Source: Streptomyces panaciradicis (GTDB lineage: Bacteria > Actinomycetota > Actinomycetes > Streptomycetales > Streptomycetaceae). Taken from it: a stretch of DNA of 64,000 nt. The notes below the pieces were generated by a model, which was not told the origin of the DNA, made no database searches, and saw only the letters and a program-made list of their open reading frames with translations. The stretch spans positions 1 through 64,000 of the forward strand of contig NZ_JAMGBF010000060.1 in the NCBI RefSeq assembly GCF_023516615.1, in the 5' to 3' direction. Below are positions 1 to 8,664 of this stretch, piece by piece (positions within the stretch are counted from its first letter, which is position 1; the number at the start of each line of letters is the position of its first letter). Position numbers and translations under genes: made by a program.

Positions 1-326
1 CCGGGGACGCCATGCTTCTCGGCCGTCTGAAGAACGAGTTCTTCGACGATTGGAGTAGTCATGACCGCGATCATGCCAGGAGCGACGGACACCGAAAGAC
101 TCTCAACTCCTCATCCCGTAGGAGCAGTTACAGCGAGGACTGTCCTTCGACCGCGCTGTTGCCCGGTAGGGGCCGCTTCGACCCCAGGGCGCGGTTTGGG
201 GCCGGAGGGTGCCATCAGCTCGCACCCAGATCAGCCTTACCGGCACCTCCTGTGCACCGGCCGTCCGCGGTAGGTGCTGACCGCCCCGTCCGGTGCTGCG
301 GCCGATGGGCTTTTGCCGGACACCCC
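1..326. other. No confident gene; region downstream of the five-gene operon
   Basis: Open frames exist on the plus strand but none resembles a known protein. A short frame beginning with ATG at 61 follows a GGAG-like site and could be the 5' stub of a lost gene, but it continues only about 70 codons and then runs into the antisense of the aminotransferase. No clear terminator hairpin is visible after the operon's last stop codon at 327. Confidence 0.4.
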
Positions 327-1325
327 CTACCGGTGTACCCCCGCCAACGCGGCGAGCGCGGCATCGTTGGCCCGCCGGCTGCCGACGGTGAGCCGCAGGC
401 CCTCGCCGGGGTAGTGGCGAGCCTGTACATGCGCAGCGGTGAGTGCCGCGGCACCCTCGTCGACCGGATCCGGGGCAGCGAGCCAGACGGAGTTGGCGTG
501 GCCGGGGCGTATGTGCCAGCCTCGCTGGAGGAGTTGGGACTGGAGCCGTTCGCGTTCGGCGATGACGGTGTCCACGCGTCGGCGCAGCTCGTCGGCGGCG
601 CGCAGCGAGGCCTTAACTGCCGCAGTTGCCACCGCGTTGATCCCGAAAGGCAGCTGTTGTCGGCGTATCCGTGCCACCAGGCCGGTGGCGCCGATTCCGT
701 AACCGACCCGCAGGGCGGCGAGGCCGTACGCCTTGGAGAAGGTGCGCAGGACAAACAGGTTGGGGTGCTGGAGTAAAAGGGTGAGCGTGTCCGGCAGGTT
801 CGTGTCGCGGGCGAACTCGACGTATGCCTCGTCGAGGAGCACGGTGACGTGCCGGGGGACCTGGCGCAGGAACGCCGACAGCGCGTCGGCGGTGACCAGG
901 CTCCCGGTGGGGTTGTGCGGATTGCACAGCACCACGACGCGGGCGCGATCGTCGAGCGCCGCGAGCAGGGCGCCCAGATCCTGGCATCCGTCCGGGGTCA
1001 GGGGTACGGGGACGGGCTGGGCGTCGACCATGGCTGCCAGCAGGGGATAGGCGTCGAAGCTGCGCCAGGCGTAGACAAGTCTTTCGCCGGGATCGACCAC
1101 GGCCTGCAGCAACTGCAGGGCCACCCCCACCGAACCGTTGCCGACCACGACGTTGTCGGGACTCACCTGGCACCACGCGGCGATTTCCTCCGTGAGGTCG
1201 TCGGGGTAGAACGGCGGGTACCGGTGCGCCTGTGCGACAGCACGTCGCATCGCCCTGCGGACCGAGGGCAGCGGGGGGTACGGGCTCTCGTTCAGCGCCA
1301 GCCGGTGCAGCACGGGGATGTCCAT
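327..1325 (-). CDS. HisC-like class I/II PLP-dependent aminotransferase
   Basis: A 332-residue fold-type I aminotransferase related to histidinol-phosphate aminotransferase and CobD-like enzymes. Visible motifs are LNESPYPPLP near the start (substrate-binding N-terminus), GNGS near residue 63 (phosphate-binding), NPHNPTG at about 135-141, DEAYVEF near 165 (pyridine-N Asp) and FSKAYGLAALRVGYG, whose Lys at about 198 should form the PLP Schiff base. It is slightly shorter than typical HisC (about 350-370 residues). It is the last gene of a minus-strand operon: its ATG lies three bases after the stop of the KAS III-like gene. It has no histidine-biosynthesis neighbours, so I infer it aminates a keto product of the pathway rather than making histidine. 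Substrate unknown. Confidence 0.9.
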   Translation of the reverse strand: MDIPVLHRLALNESPYPPLPSVRRAMRRAVAQAHRYPPFYPDDLTEEIAAWCQVSPDNVVVGNGSVGVALQLLQAVVDPGERLVYAWRSFDAYPLLAAMVDAQPVPVPLTPDGCQDLGALLAALDDRARVVVLCNPHNPTGSLVTADALSAFLRQVPRHVTVLLDEAYVEFARDTNLPDTLTLLLQHPNLFVLRTFSKAYGLAALRVGYGIGATGLVARIRRQQLPFGINAVATAAVKASLRAADELRRRVDTVIAERERLQSQLLQRGWHIRPGHANSVWLAAPDPVDEGAAALTAAHVQARHYPGEGLRLTVGSRRANDAALAALAGVHR

Positions 1326-1328
1326 CCG

Positions 1329-2348
1329 TCATCCCCGCCCGCCGTGCCAGCGGACCGCGACGGCACCGGCGAAGTCGCCCGCGTGGGCGAATCCGCCGAG
1401 CACCACCAAGTCGCCGTCCTCGACCTGCCGTGAGCGGATCGCGTGGTCCAGAGTGATCGGGATCGCCGCTCCGAACAGGTTGCCGTACTCGTCGAAGGTG
1501 TTCAGGTGCCGTTCGGCGGGCAATTGCAGCGCCTCGCGCCAGTTCCGCAGAAAGGTGCGGTTGGGCTGGTTGGTGATGAGGACGTCGATGTCGGCGGTCG
1601 CCATGCCGAGTCGCCGGCACAGGTCTGTGACGACTTCGGGGACGAGGCGGTTGCCGCGTGCGAGGACCTTGGCGACGCTGGAGTCGGTGAACCCGATGCG
1701 CAGTTGGGACTCTCCCGGCTCCCAGTACTTTCGGCCGTCGTCGACCGCCACGGTCATGTCCCCTGCGTAGTCGCCGATATGCCGGGTTTCCACGTCGAGT
1801 ACCGGACTGTCGGCCGACGTCGTCACATATCCCACGCCGCAGCCGTCGCCCGGGATCGCGGCCTGGGCGAACCGTCGCACCTCGGACTGTGTGAACCACT
1901 GGCCCGCGGCGCTCTGCGCATTGCAGATCAACGCGGTCTTGGCGTCGGTGGTGGTCAGGATCTGCCGCGCCAGCTTCAACATGTACACGAAGGACGCGCA
2001 GCCCGCGTTGGCCACGTCGACCAGCCACTCCGGGTTCAGGCCGAGTCGGCGTGCCACCTCGGTGCCGGCGCCCACGAACGGCAGATCCGGGAGCTGGCTG
2101 TGCACCAACAGTACGTCCACAGCCCGGATTTCGGCCCTTCCATGCCGTTCGATCAGGGGCTGTACGGCGCGCTCGACCATGTCCGCGTTGGTCTCGTCCG
2201 CTGCCACGTGGTGCCGCAGCGGCGGGACCTTGAACATGGGGTGGCTGCGCAACTTGTCCTCGGCTCCCGGGTACTTGGTATAGAAGGCCGCGGGGACCGG
2301 CTCGCCGGGCAGGTAGCTTGCGACGTCGCTGAGACTGACCGTGGTCAC
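1329..2348 (-). CDS. KAS III (FabH)-family acyltransferase-like protein with altered triad
   Basis: A 339-residue thiolase-fold protein of the beta-ketoacyl-ACP synthase III family. The nucleophile Cys is visible in VANAGCASFV (Cys about 117) and the C-terminal Asn motif in YGNLFGAAIP (Asn about 290). The usual His motif (HQAN in FabH) is replaced by TNQPN near 260, so the expected triad Cys-His-Asn reads Cys-Asn-Asn. Family members with changed triads often act as acyltransferases or condense unusual substrates instead of priming fatty acid synthesis. That functional step is inference. GTG start at 2348 overlaps the stop of the SRPBCC gene by four bases (GTGA), implying translational coupling. 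The gene is embedded in an operon with a ThDP enzyme and an aminotransferase, not in a fab cluster. Confidence 0.9.
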   Translation of the reverse strand: MTTVSLSDVASYLPGEPVPAAFYTKYPGAEDKLRSHPMFKVPPLRHHVAADETNADMVERAVQPLIERHGRAEIRAVDVLLVHSQLPDLPFVGAGTEVARRLGLNPEWLVDVANAGCASFVYMLKLARQILTTTDAKTALICNAQSAAGQWFTQSEVRRFAQAAIPGDGCGVGYVTTSADSPVLDVETRHIGDYAGDMTVAVDDGRKYWEPGESQLRIGFTDSSVAKVLARGNRLVPEVVTDLCRRLGMATADIDVLITNQPNRTFLRNWREALQLPAERHLNTFDEYGNLFGAAIPITLDHAIRSRQVEDGDLVVLGGFAHAGDFAGAVAVRWHGGRG

Positions 2349-2998
2349 CGAGCCACCGCCTTCACCGGAGCGACGCAGACCGGCAGGCCATTGCGGTGGC
2401 GGTGTTCAAGGATCGTCTTGAGGTTGTTCATCTCCACGGTGTGCCCCGCGTAGAAGAGGTCCCAGAAGTCGCCCACCCAGGGCCGGTCCGGGCGGGGAGT
2501 GATGTCGGGGTGCGGATTGTCGTCGTAGTAGGGGTGGCGGCAGTTGGTCCAGGTGATCACCGACCCCGGTTTGTCGAGGACCAGGCGAGCCGGTACGACG
2601 CGCATCAGGTAGATCATCCACAGCCTGTCCCCCTGGTCCCAGGAGCAGTGGTAATCCACGGTCATGGCCTCTGGGTTGGCGGCCACCTTGCAGTAGATCC
2701 TGGTGTCGTCCTCGAGCCGGTCGTAGCCGGCCCACAGCCCCGGCGTGCCGGTGGGCGCGAAGTCGCGCAGGGTGCAGGTCCACTCCTCCAGGTGGTGGCC
2801 CTGGCGCAGGTAGTCGTAGACCTGCTCCGGGGGACAGTCGACGTACTCGTGGATGGTGCAGTACTGCCCGTAGATCTGATGGTGGGGGTAGACGGCATGG
2901 GTGAGTTCCATGCAGTGGGCGGTCAGCTCCTCCTTGCCGGTGTTCTCGATCCGCATCAGACCGGGGATGTCAGCCAACGTGGACGACGCCTCGCTCAT
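2345..2998 (-). CDS. SRPBCC (START/Bet v1-like) family protein
   Basis: A 217-residue protein whose middle (YCTIHEYVDCPPEQVYDYL, then a glycine/proline turn and a long antiparallel-sheet-like stretch) matches the SRPBCC ligand-binding fold found in polyketide cyclases/aromatases and lipid-transfer proteins. The sequence is rich in Trp, Tyr and His, consistent with a hydrophobic pocket. Start ATG at 2998 has a good site (GAGGAG) eight bases upstream, and the gene begins 29 bases inside the end of the ThDP enzyme gene. The downstream KAS III-like gene overlaps it by four bases. In this operon it may bind or cyclise the intermediate passed between the ThDP enzyme, KAS III-like protein and aminotransferase. 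No catalytic residues can be named with confidence. Confidence 0.75.
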   Translation of the reverse strand: MSEASSTLADIPGLMRIENTGKEELTAHCMELTHAVYPHHQIYGQYCTIHEYVDCPPEQVYDYLRQGHHLEEWTCTLRDFAPTGTPGLWAGYDRLEDDTRIYCKVAANPEAMTVDYHCSWDQGDRLWMIYLMRVVPARLVLDKPGSVITWTNCRHPYYDDNPHPDITPRPDRPWVGDFWDLFYAGHTVEMNNLKTILEHRHRNGLPVCVAPVKAVAR

Positions 2999-4745
2999 GG
3001 GAACTCTCCTCGCTGTCGGTGGTTTCGGTGGCTCGGGTGGCTTCGGCGAAGGACTGGAAGGGCAGGAACGGGGGGATCTCAGACGGCTCGCAGTCCAGCG
3101 CGATGAACGCCGGGCCGCCGCCCGCGTTGCTGCGCACCAACGCCCTGCGCAGGTGCGCAGCGTCTTCGGCCCCGGTGACCTGCAGCGTCGGGAAGGCAGC
3201 CGCCATCCCGGCGGCGAGGTCGGTCCGGGAGAAGAGGTCGTCGCTGCGGACGCCGCCCTGGAAGAACTCCTCCCGCACCGCGCACATGGCGTGGGCGTTG
3301 TTGTTGAAGATGACGAAGGTCACGGGCGCGGCGTGCTCCACGGCCGTGTGCACTTCCATCCCGTGCATGAAGAAGGCCCCGTCCCCGGCGAGTACGTAGG
3401 TGCGTCGGCCGGTGGCGAGCGCGGCGCCGATTGCGGCCCCGAAGGTGTAGCCCATGCCTCCCATACCGACCGCCACGACGAAGCGGCCGTAGCGCGGTGC
3501 CGGGAGGAGGTGGATCGCGCTGGCCCCCGCGTTGCCGGCGTCCACGAAGACGTGCGCGTCGTCGGGGAGTGCCGCCTCCACCGCGGCGAGGGCTTCGGTG
3601 TAGGGAATGGTGCGGCCTTCGGCCCCAGGGTCCGGGCTCGGCATGACGGTGGGAAGGGGTCCGGAGTGCTGTGGGCAGGCGCGTCGCCGCGGCGGGAGGA
3701 GGCCGGTCACCTCGCGGAGCGTGTCCGGCAGGTGTCCGAGCAGCGTGGTGCCCGGCACGAACGGTGGTTCGGCACCGAGGCAGACGATTTCGGTGGCGGC
3801 CAGGGCCCGGTCGAGGCCCCCGCGGGCCAGGAGCGGCAGCCTGGTGCCGACCAGCAGGCACACATCGGCCTGCCGCAGACAGTCTTCGACGTTGGCATGG
3901 CCCATCACCCCGGCAACGCCTGCGAATCGGGGGTCACTGTTGTCGAAGACGTCCTTGGCGTCGGGAGTGACCGCCACCCACGCGCCGAGGCGTTGGGCCA
4001 GTTCGGCCAGTTCCGCGCGTGCGTCCGTGGCGGCGACGTCTTCACCGGCGATGACGAGGACGCGCTCGGCTCCGCGAAGGGTGTCCGCCACGGCGGTGAC
4101 GGCCACGGTGTCGAACCGTGCCGCTGCCGTCGGGCCCGACGGCAGCACACCGGGCACCTTGGCCACGCCGCGGCCGGGCAGCTGCACCCGTGCCTGCTGT
4201 ACGTCCTTGGGCAGCAACAGCACGACCGGCCCAGGTTGTTCGGCCCGTGCCGCCGCTACGGCACGAGGCAGCAACTCCGTGAGCGAGTCCGCGTCATCGA
4301 CGCGCGCGCAGAACCGCGAGACAGGTGCGAAGACCTCCCTGGCGTCGAAGGAGCCCGCCCTGCCGCTGGTGTCCTGGAACGCCCCGTGGCCTTCCTGGCC
4401 GGTCGGAGGCTGGCCCACCAGAGCCAGCACAGGCACCCGGGAGGCGTACGCCTCGGCCAGGCCCGGCAGGAGATTCATGGCACCACCGCCCGAGGTGGCG
4501 GCGACGACGCCGAGACGCCTGGTCGTACGGGCGTATCCGTCGGCCATGGTGACGGCTGAGAACTCGTGTTTGGCGACGACGCCGCGGACGGCGCCGGTGC
4601 GGTGAACGGCGTCGTACACGTCCTCGATGTTCGCGCCGCCGACCCCGAACACGTGGGTGACGCCGGCCCTGGCGAGTTCGCCGACCAGGTAGTCGACCAG
4701 ACGTACCCTTCCTGCCTCGGGTAAGTCCGCGTTCTTCGGAGTCAT
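2970..4745 (-). CDS. ThDP-dependent acetolactate-synthase-like enzyme
   Basis: A 591-residue three-domain thiamine-diphosphate enzyme of the acetolactate synthase/2-oxoacid decarboxylase superfamily. The N-terminal PYR domain has the activating Glu in AKHEFSAVTMADGYAR (Glu about 61). The central domain is Rossmann-like, and the C-terminal PP domain carries the GDG...NN metal/ThDP motif (GDGAFFMHGMEVHTAVEH then IFNNNAH). A frame extends further upstream to 5519, but the first ATG after the regulator is at 4745, forming an ATGA overlap with the regulator's stop, so I chose it. It is not adjacent to a small ALS subunit or ilvC, arguing against a branched-chain amino acid role. Likely reaction: decarboxylation of a 2-oxoacid with carboligation or aldehyde formation. 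The specific substrate is unknown. Confidence 0.9.
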   Translation of the reverse strand: MTPKNADLPEAGRVRLVDYLVGELARAGVTHVFGVGGANIEDVYDAVHRTGAVRGVVAKHEFSAVTMADGYARTTRRLGVVAATSGGGAMNLLPGLAEAYASRVPVLALVGQPPTGQEGHGAFQDTSGRAGSFDAREVFAPVSRFCARVDDADSLTELLPRAVAAARAEQPGPVVLLLPKDVQQARVQLPGRGVAKVPGVLPSGPTAAARFDTVAVTAVADTLRGAERVLVIAGEDVAATDARAELAELAQRLGAWVAVTPDAKDVFDNSDPRFAGVAGVMGHANVEDCLRQADVCLLVGTRLPLLARGGLDRALAATEIVCLGAEPPFVPGTTLLGHLPDTLREVTGLLPPRRRACPQHSGPLPTVMPSPDPGAEGRTIPYTEALAAVEAALPDDAHVFVDAGNAGASAIHLLPAPRYGRFVVAVGMGGMGYTFGAAIGAALATGRRTYVLAGDGAFFMHGMEVHTAVEHAAPVTFVIFNNNAHAMCAVREEFFQGGVRSDDLFSRTDLAAGMAAAFPTLQVTGAEDAAHLRRALVRSNAGGGPAFIALDCEPSEIPPFLPFQSFAEATRATETTDSEESSHERGVVHVG

Positions 4746-5764
4746 ACCGGGCTCCTGTCCGTCTCGTGGTGCGGGTCGATGAAGCCGGATGGCGAGATGA
4801 GCTGAAAGCGGTGCCGGTATTCCGTCGGGGTGAGTCCCAGCGTTCTCCCGAAGGAGCGGAAGAAGGTCTCGGGGGCGACGAATCCGCAGCGGCGCGCTAT
4901 CTGGCTGATCGTGAGGTCGGTGGTTTCCAGCAGCTCGCGGGCGCGGGCGATACGGGTCCGCTCGATGTACTGGCCGGGGGTCGTGCCCGCCTCGCGCCTG
5001 AAGACACGGGCGAAGTTGCGCAGACTCATGTTGGCGCGCCGGGCGATCTCGGCGACGGGTAACGGGTTGTGCAGGTTGTCCAGAATCCACTCCTGTGCGG
5101 CACGGATCGGCGGATGGTCGGCCAACTGGGCGTCGAGAACGGCGCTGAACTGCGACTGACCACCGTGCCGCTTGAGGAACAGCACCAGAAACCGTGCCGT
5201 CTGCAGCGCGCACGCCGAACCGTGGTCGGCCTCCACGAGGGCAAGCGCCATGTCGATCCCCGTCGACACGCCGGCGGAGGTCACAAAGGGGCCGTCCCAG
5301 ACGAAGATCGGCTCGGCGTCCACCGTCACGTCCGGATAGCGGCACGCCAGGGCCTCGCTGTACGCCCAGTGCGTGGTCGCGCGTCTGCCGTCGAGGAGGC
5401 CCGCCTCCGCGAGCAGAAAGGATCCGCCACATACGGAGGCCACTCTGCGGGACCGGGCCGCCGCCTGGCGGATCCAGGAGACCAGCGCCCGGTCCTGAAG
5501 CGCCCCGTTCAGGCTCCATCCGCCCGGCACGAGGAGCGTGTCGATCGGACCCTCGCCCGCCTCCAGCGGCGCGGCTTCCACCTTCATCCCGGAACTCATG
5601 CGCACCAGTGGTGCTTCGGGGGAGACGAGCTCGATCCGGTACGGGGCGCCCTCCGGAGCAAGGAACCGGTTGGCGGTATCGAACACTTCAATGGGTCCAG
5701 TGATGTCCAGCGCCATTGCGCCCGCGTACACCACCACCACAACACGTCGCTCAAACACGATCAC
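4742..5764 (-). CDS. GlxA-type transcriptional regulator (DJ-1/PfpI + AraC HTH)
   Basis: About 340 residues with an N-terminal DJ-1/PfpI glutamine-amidotransferase-like domain (LDITGPIEVFDTANRF; a nucleophile-elbow-like ASVCGGSFLLAEAG) and a C-terminal AraC double helix-turn-helix (VAEIARRANMSLRNFARVF and ISQIARRCGFVAPETFFRSF). Such proteins act as dimeric sensors/activators; the DJ-1 part usually senses a ligand and is not a peptidase. The start is uncertain: the frame opens at a TTG at 5821, but family members begin just before the first beta strand, so I favour GTG at 5764. Its stop overlaps the ThDP enzyme start by four bases, so the regulator is the first gene of the operon it presumably controls. 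Confidence 0.85.
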   Translation of the reverse strand: MIVFERRVVVVVYAGAMALDITGPIEVFDTANRFLAPEGAPYRIELVSPEAPLVRMSSGMKVEAAPLEAGEGPIDTLLVPGGWSLNGALQDRALVSWIRQAAARSRRVASVCGGSFLLAEAGLLDGRRATTHWAYSEALACRYPDVTVDAEPIFVWDGPFVTSAGVSTGIDMALALVEADHGSACALQTARFLVLFLKRHGGQSQFSAVLDAQLADHPPIRAAQEWILDNLHNPLPVAEIARRANMSLRNFARVFRREAGTTPGQYIERTRIARARELLETTDLTISQIARRCGFVAPETFFRSFGRTLGLTPTEYRHRFQLISPSGFIDPHHETDRSPV

Positions 5765-5821
5765 AGCCTGTATCGAGTGCCGCACTGGCTGCAATGACAG
5801 ATCATTGACGTATCCGGCCAA

Positions 5822-6207
5822 CGCGCGGTCGTCGAGTACGTAAGAGCAGTGCTGGCCATGCAGTTCGTGCCGTGAGCGGCTGGCGGCGGGTGAGACAGCT
5901 CACAGGGCACCTACTGCGCCACCACTCGGGCCAGCGGATGTGCACTCGATCTGCCCAGGAGGCACTGGGCGTCGTCAAAGCCATCAAGGACCCAGGACCC
6001 CGACCATCCACGTCCGCTGCAAGCAGTGACGAAGTCCTGAGTGACGGATTTGCGGCGTGCTGGGCGAGTGCGCGGGTTGCAGACGCGCGGCTGGCACCGG
6101 CATTTGGGGGGTCTTCTCTCCGGTACGGCGCCGAACGCCTGGATCACCTAGGCGGCGAAGCGCCGCGAGGCTGTGAACCGGCAGGCACGCGGCATGTCCG
6201 CAAGGGC
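5822..6207. other. Promoter side of the five-gene operon and unassigned sequence
   Basis: The operon promoter should lie in the first 100-150 bases, but no convincing -35/-10 pair or operator palindrome could be picked out by eye. The rest contains no recognisable gene. Plus-strand frames from about 5872 show no family resemblance. Confidence 0.35.
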
Positions 6208-6620
6208 TCAGCGCGCCGTGGGCATCAAGATCAGGTCGTCGTCGACGAAGCCGGGCGCAGGTGGCCGGACTCCTGGGCGCGGTGGGTCAGTTGGCCGACG
6301 GCGTGCAGAGTCTCTTCCCGATCGGCGAAGAGGCCCGTGGTCTCGTGGAAGGCCGTCATGAAGGCGTCTGCGAACCCCGGCTGTGGACACGGAGTTCACA
6401 GATCGGCTTGACCAACCTCCGGAAGCCGTGTCAACGGTCCGTCCACGAGGGCGTCGCGAACGGCGGCATGGGAACCCCGCCGCTGCACGGCGACGGTCTC
6501 CACGATCAGCGCCTGCTTGGTGGGGAAGAACTGCTACACGGGTTTGCCACCGACTTCGCGGTGCCGCTCGCCGAGGGCGGCGAACGGCGGTGAACGGCGG
6601 TGAGGCGATCGCAGATCCGG
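6208..6620 (-). pseudogene. Decayed TetR-family regulator
   Basis: Read on the minus strand, one frame gives a TetR recognition-helix end followed by the conserved loop (QFFPTKQALIVETVAVQRRG). A second frame, after a shift, gives a typical TetR C-terminal piece (AFHETTGLFADREETLHAV, then LTHRAQESGHLRPGFVDDD). A stop codon precedes the QFFPTK motif and the upstream HTH is not recoverable in frame, so the gene is broken by at least one frameshift and one nonsense change. No target can be inferred. Confidence 0.5.
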
Positions 6621-6840
6621 TAATGCTGCGGCACCAGGGCGGGATGTTCGGCTCGGTCGCCTCTCCACCCACGGTCTGGCGGTTGCTCGCTGACACCGAT
6701 TGGGCTGCAAGTGCCTCACTGCGAGCGGGCCGCGCTTGCGAGCCGTTCGGGGGCGTGACGCCTTCAGGTGGGCGCGCCGCACGGGTTACCGCCGGGCCTC
6801 GCGACGGCGCACGAGCAGGACCGTGCCTGCACCGGTGGCT

Positions 6841-7281
6841 ATGACTGCGGCCGAAGGGTGCTTTAGGCTCGGCCAGGTGATCTTCGACAAGTTCCCCATC
6901 GTCGGCGGCTTCCGGGAGCTGGAGTACGGCAGTGCGGAGGGGCCGTCGATCCGAGCTGCTGCGCGCATGACTGCGCCGGGGTATGAAGGTGATCTGGTTC
7001 GATACCTGCGCGCCGGCACGACCTTGGTCGCCACGCCTTCAGCCGTGCCTGACGTGCTCAGCGAGAGTGGCGCGTTCATCGGAGGGCTGCACCTGCTCAC
7101 AGACGGACATTGGCTGTGGTACTCCGACCTGGCCCACTACGTGGGGCGCTATCACGTGGAGCTTGACCCGGCGTTCATCGAGCACGCACGCAGCAACAGC
7201 TGGACCGTTCCGCAGGTAAGCGACGAGCGCCTCGAAGCGATGGTGACGTTGCTGATCGGGAGTCAAGGTGAGCCGGGCTGA
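6841..7281 (+). CDS. Hypothetical protein, 3' end apparently replaced by IS sequence
   Basis: A 146-residue soluble protein with no family I recognise. It has good actinomycete codon bias and a mixed alpha/beta composition (FPIVGGFRELEYG; HLLTDGHWLWYSDLAHYV). It could start at ATG 6841 or at GTG 6877, which begins closer to the conserved-looking part (VIFDKFPIVGG). The last codons and the TGA stop fall inside the putative left terminal repeat of the adjacent IS5-type element (from about 7276), so the natural C-terminus has probably been lost and substituted by a few IS-encoded residues. Confidence 0.55.
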   Translation: MTAAEGCFRLGQVIFDKFPIVGGFRELEYGSAEGPSIRAAARMTAPGYEGDLVRYLRAGTTLVATPSAVPDVLSESGAFIGGLHLLTDGHWLWYSDLAHYVGRYHVELDPAFIEHARSNSWTVPQVSDERLEAMVTLLIGSQGEPG

Positions 7282-8229
7282 TGTTGCTGCCCGCGTTTGG
7301 CTATCAGGCCGAGGTTCGGGTCAACGGGCGCTGACCCGCGCGGGAAACCGGCCCCACTCGGGTCAGGCGGCGGACCATGATGCCGATCATCGCCCAGCGG
7401 ACCATCGTCTCGGAGGGGGCAGGACTGGTCTCGTAATCGCGGGCCAGGTGTCGGTGGGCGGTGAGCCACGAGAAGGTACGTTCCACCGCCCACCGCTTCG
7501 ACTGGACTTGGAACCCTTGCTGGTCGGGGGCGTTGCGGACGATCTCCAGCTCGCGACCGAGCACGGTAGGGGTCCAAACGACCAGACGGCCGGCGAAGCC
7601 CTGGTCCGCCTCGGATCTTCTTGACACCTGGATGGTCGAGGCGAGTCCACAGCAGCGGTCGGCGGGCGCCATCGCGGTCCTGGACACTGGCCGCGACGAC
7701 GTGCACGGCCAGCAGCAGGCCGAGAGTGGCGGTGACGATGAACCGCTTGCGGCCCTTGACCTTCTTGCCCGCATCGAATCCCCGTGGGGCCGCCGGGACG
7801 GTATCGGCAGTACGAACAGACTGCGAATCGATCAGGCCCGCGCTCGGCTCGGCGTCGCGGCCATCGGCTTCGCGGATCCGGCCACGCAGGGCGTCGTGGA
7901 TGCGCTGGACCGTGCCGTCATCGTGCCACCAGGTGAAGTACCAATACAGCGTCGGCCACGGAGCGAAGTCCCTCGGCAGTGGCCACCAAGCACAGCCGGT
8001 CCGCCCAACGTAGAAGATCGCGTCCACGATCCGCCGCCGTGGATGTTTCTCCCGCCGCCCGCCCTTGGGCCCCACCCTCGCGGGCGGCAGCAACGGCCCA
8101 CCAACGCCCACTGCGCGTCCGTCAAGTCCGACGGATACCTACCTCCAGCACCGCTCACGGAGTGTGCAACGACCACACCAGCAACGGGCCACGGCAGAAC
8201 TCAAACGCGGTCTCAAAGTGAGAACAGCC
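7276..8229 (-). mobile_element. IS5-family insertion sequence, about 950 bp, inactivated
   Basis: The element contains a frameshifted IS5-type transposase and is bounded by imperfect inverted repeats. The left end is GGCTGATGTTGCT...CCGCGTTTG at 7276-7299. The right end is the reverse complement of GGCTGTTCTCACTTTGAGAC, continuing to CGCGTTTG, at 8202-8229. The exact ends and target-site duplication could not be fixed by eye. It is the most complete of the mobile elements in the window. Confidence 0.55.
7304..8150 (-). pseudogene. IS5-family DDE transposase with two frameshifts
   Basis: Conceptual translation starts YPSDLTDAQWALV, moves to a second frame near 8097 (a base missing before PLLPPARVGPKGGRREKHPR) and to a third near 7612 (an extra base between HPGVKKI and ADQGFAGRLVVW). 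Catalytic residues are recognisable: first Asp in GLIDSQSVRTA, second Asp in ASVQDRDGA, and Glu in VERTFSWLTAHRHLARDYE. The two single-base indels compensate only if both are read through, and their positions do not match the single programmed shift known in IS427-type elements. I therefore call it a pseudogene. Confidence 0.85.
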
Positions 8230-8664
8230 TTTCAGCACGCTCTAGCCGACGGGTTCGGCCTCGTAGGCCCGCAGAGCCGTGATGCGTGGCTGAGATCCAT
8301 CCAGGGTGCCGTCAGCCAGCGGTACCTGGGCAGAAGACCCGAACGGCGCGTACATCCCGCCGGATTGGCGCGGTGGCCAGTCCTGCCCGGTCAGGCGTCT
8401 ATAGCGCGGCGGGCGGACCCGTGGAGCCTCGCCGCAGATCCCGTTTCGACGGTCCTCGAAATCTTTGTGGCATCATCCAGCGCCCTCTACGTTGAAATAC
8501 CAAGCAATTCACCGCAGCGTGAGCTGTTGGCCCTCACAGCACGCCAGCGCGGTGGCGCAGGGGACGGCACAGCGGGCAGTTCGAGGCGCCCGGCGAGCCC
8601 GCACCGGGCCGAACGCGGCGAGGTGCCAACTCCTGGCGAAAAAAAGGACATTGAGAGGTCTCAG
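8230..8664. other. No recognisable gene
   Basis: Between the IS right end and the small secreted-peptide gene. Open frames are antisense or out-of-frame artefacts of high GC. No repeats or hairpins stood out. Confidence 0.4.

Noticed and set aside
7304..8150. Programmed frameshift in the IS5 transposase
   Set aside because: Two separate single-base shifts of opposite sense, one within the first 20 residues and one after the second catalytic Asp. IS427-type programmed shifting uses one slippery site.
8202..8242. Target-site duplication at the IS5 ends
   Set aside because: No unambiguous short direct repeat could be seen flanking the inferred ends, so the boundaries are left approximate.
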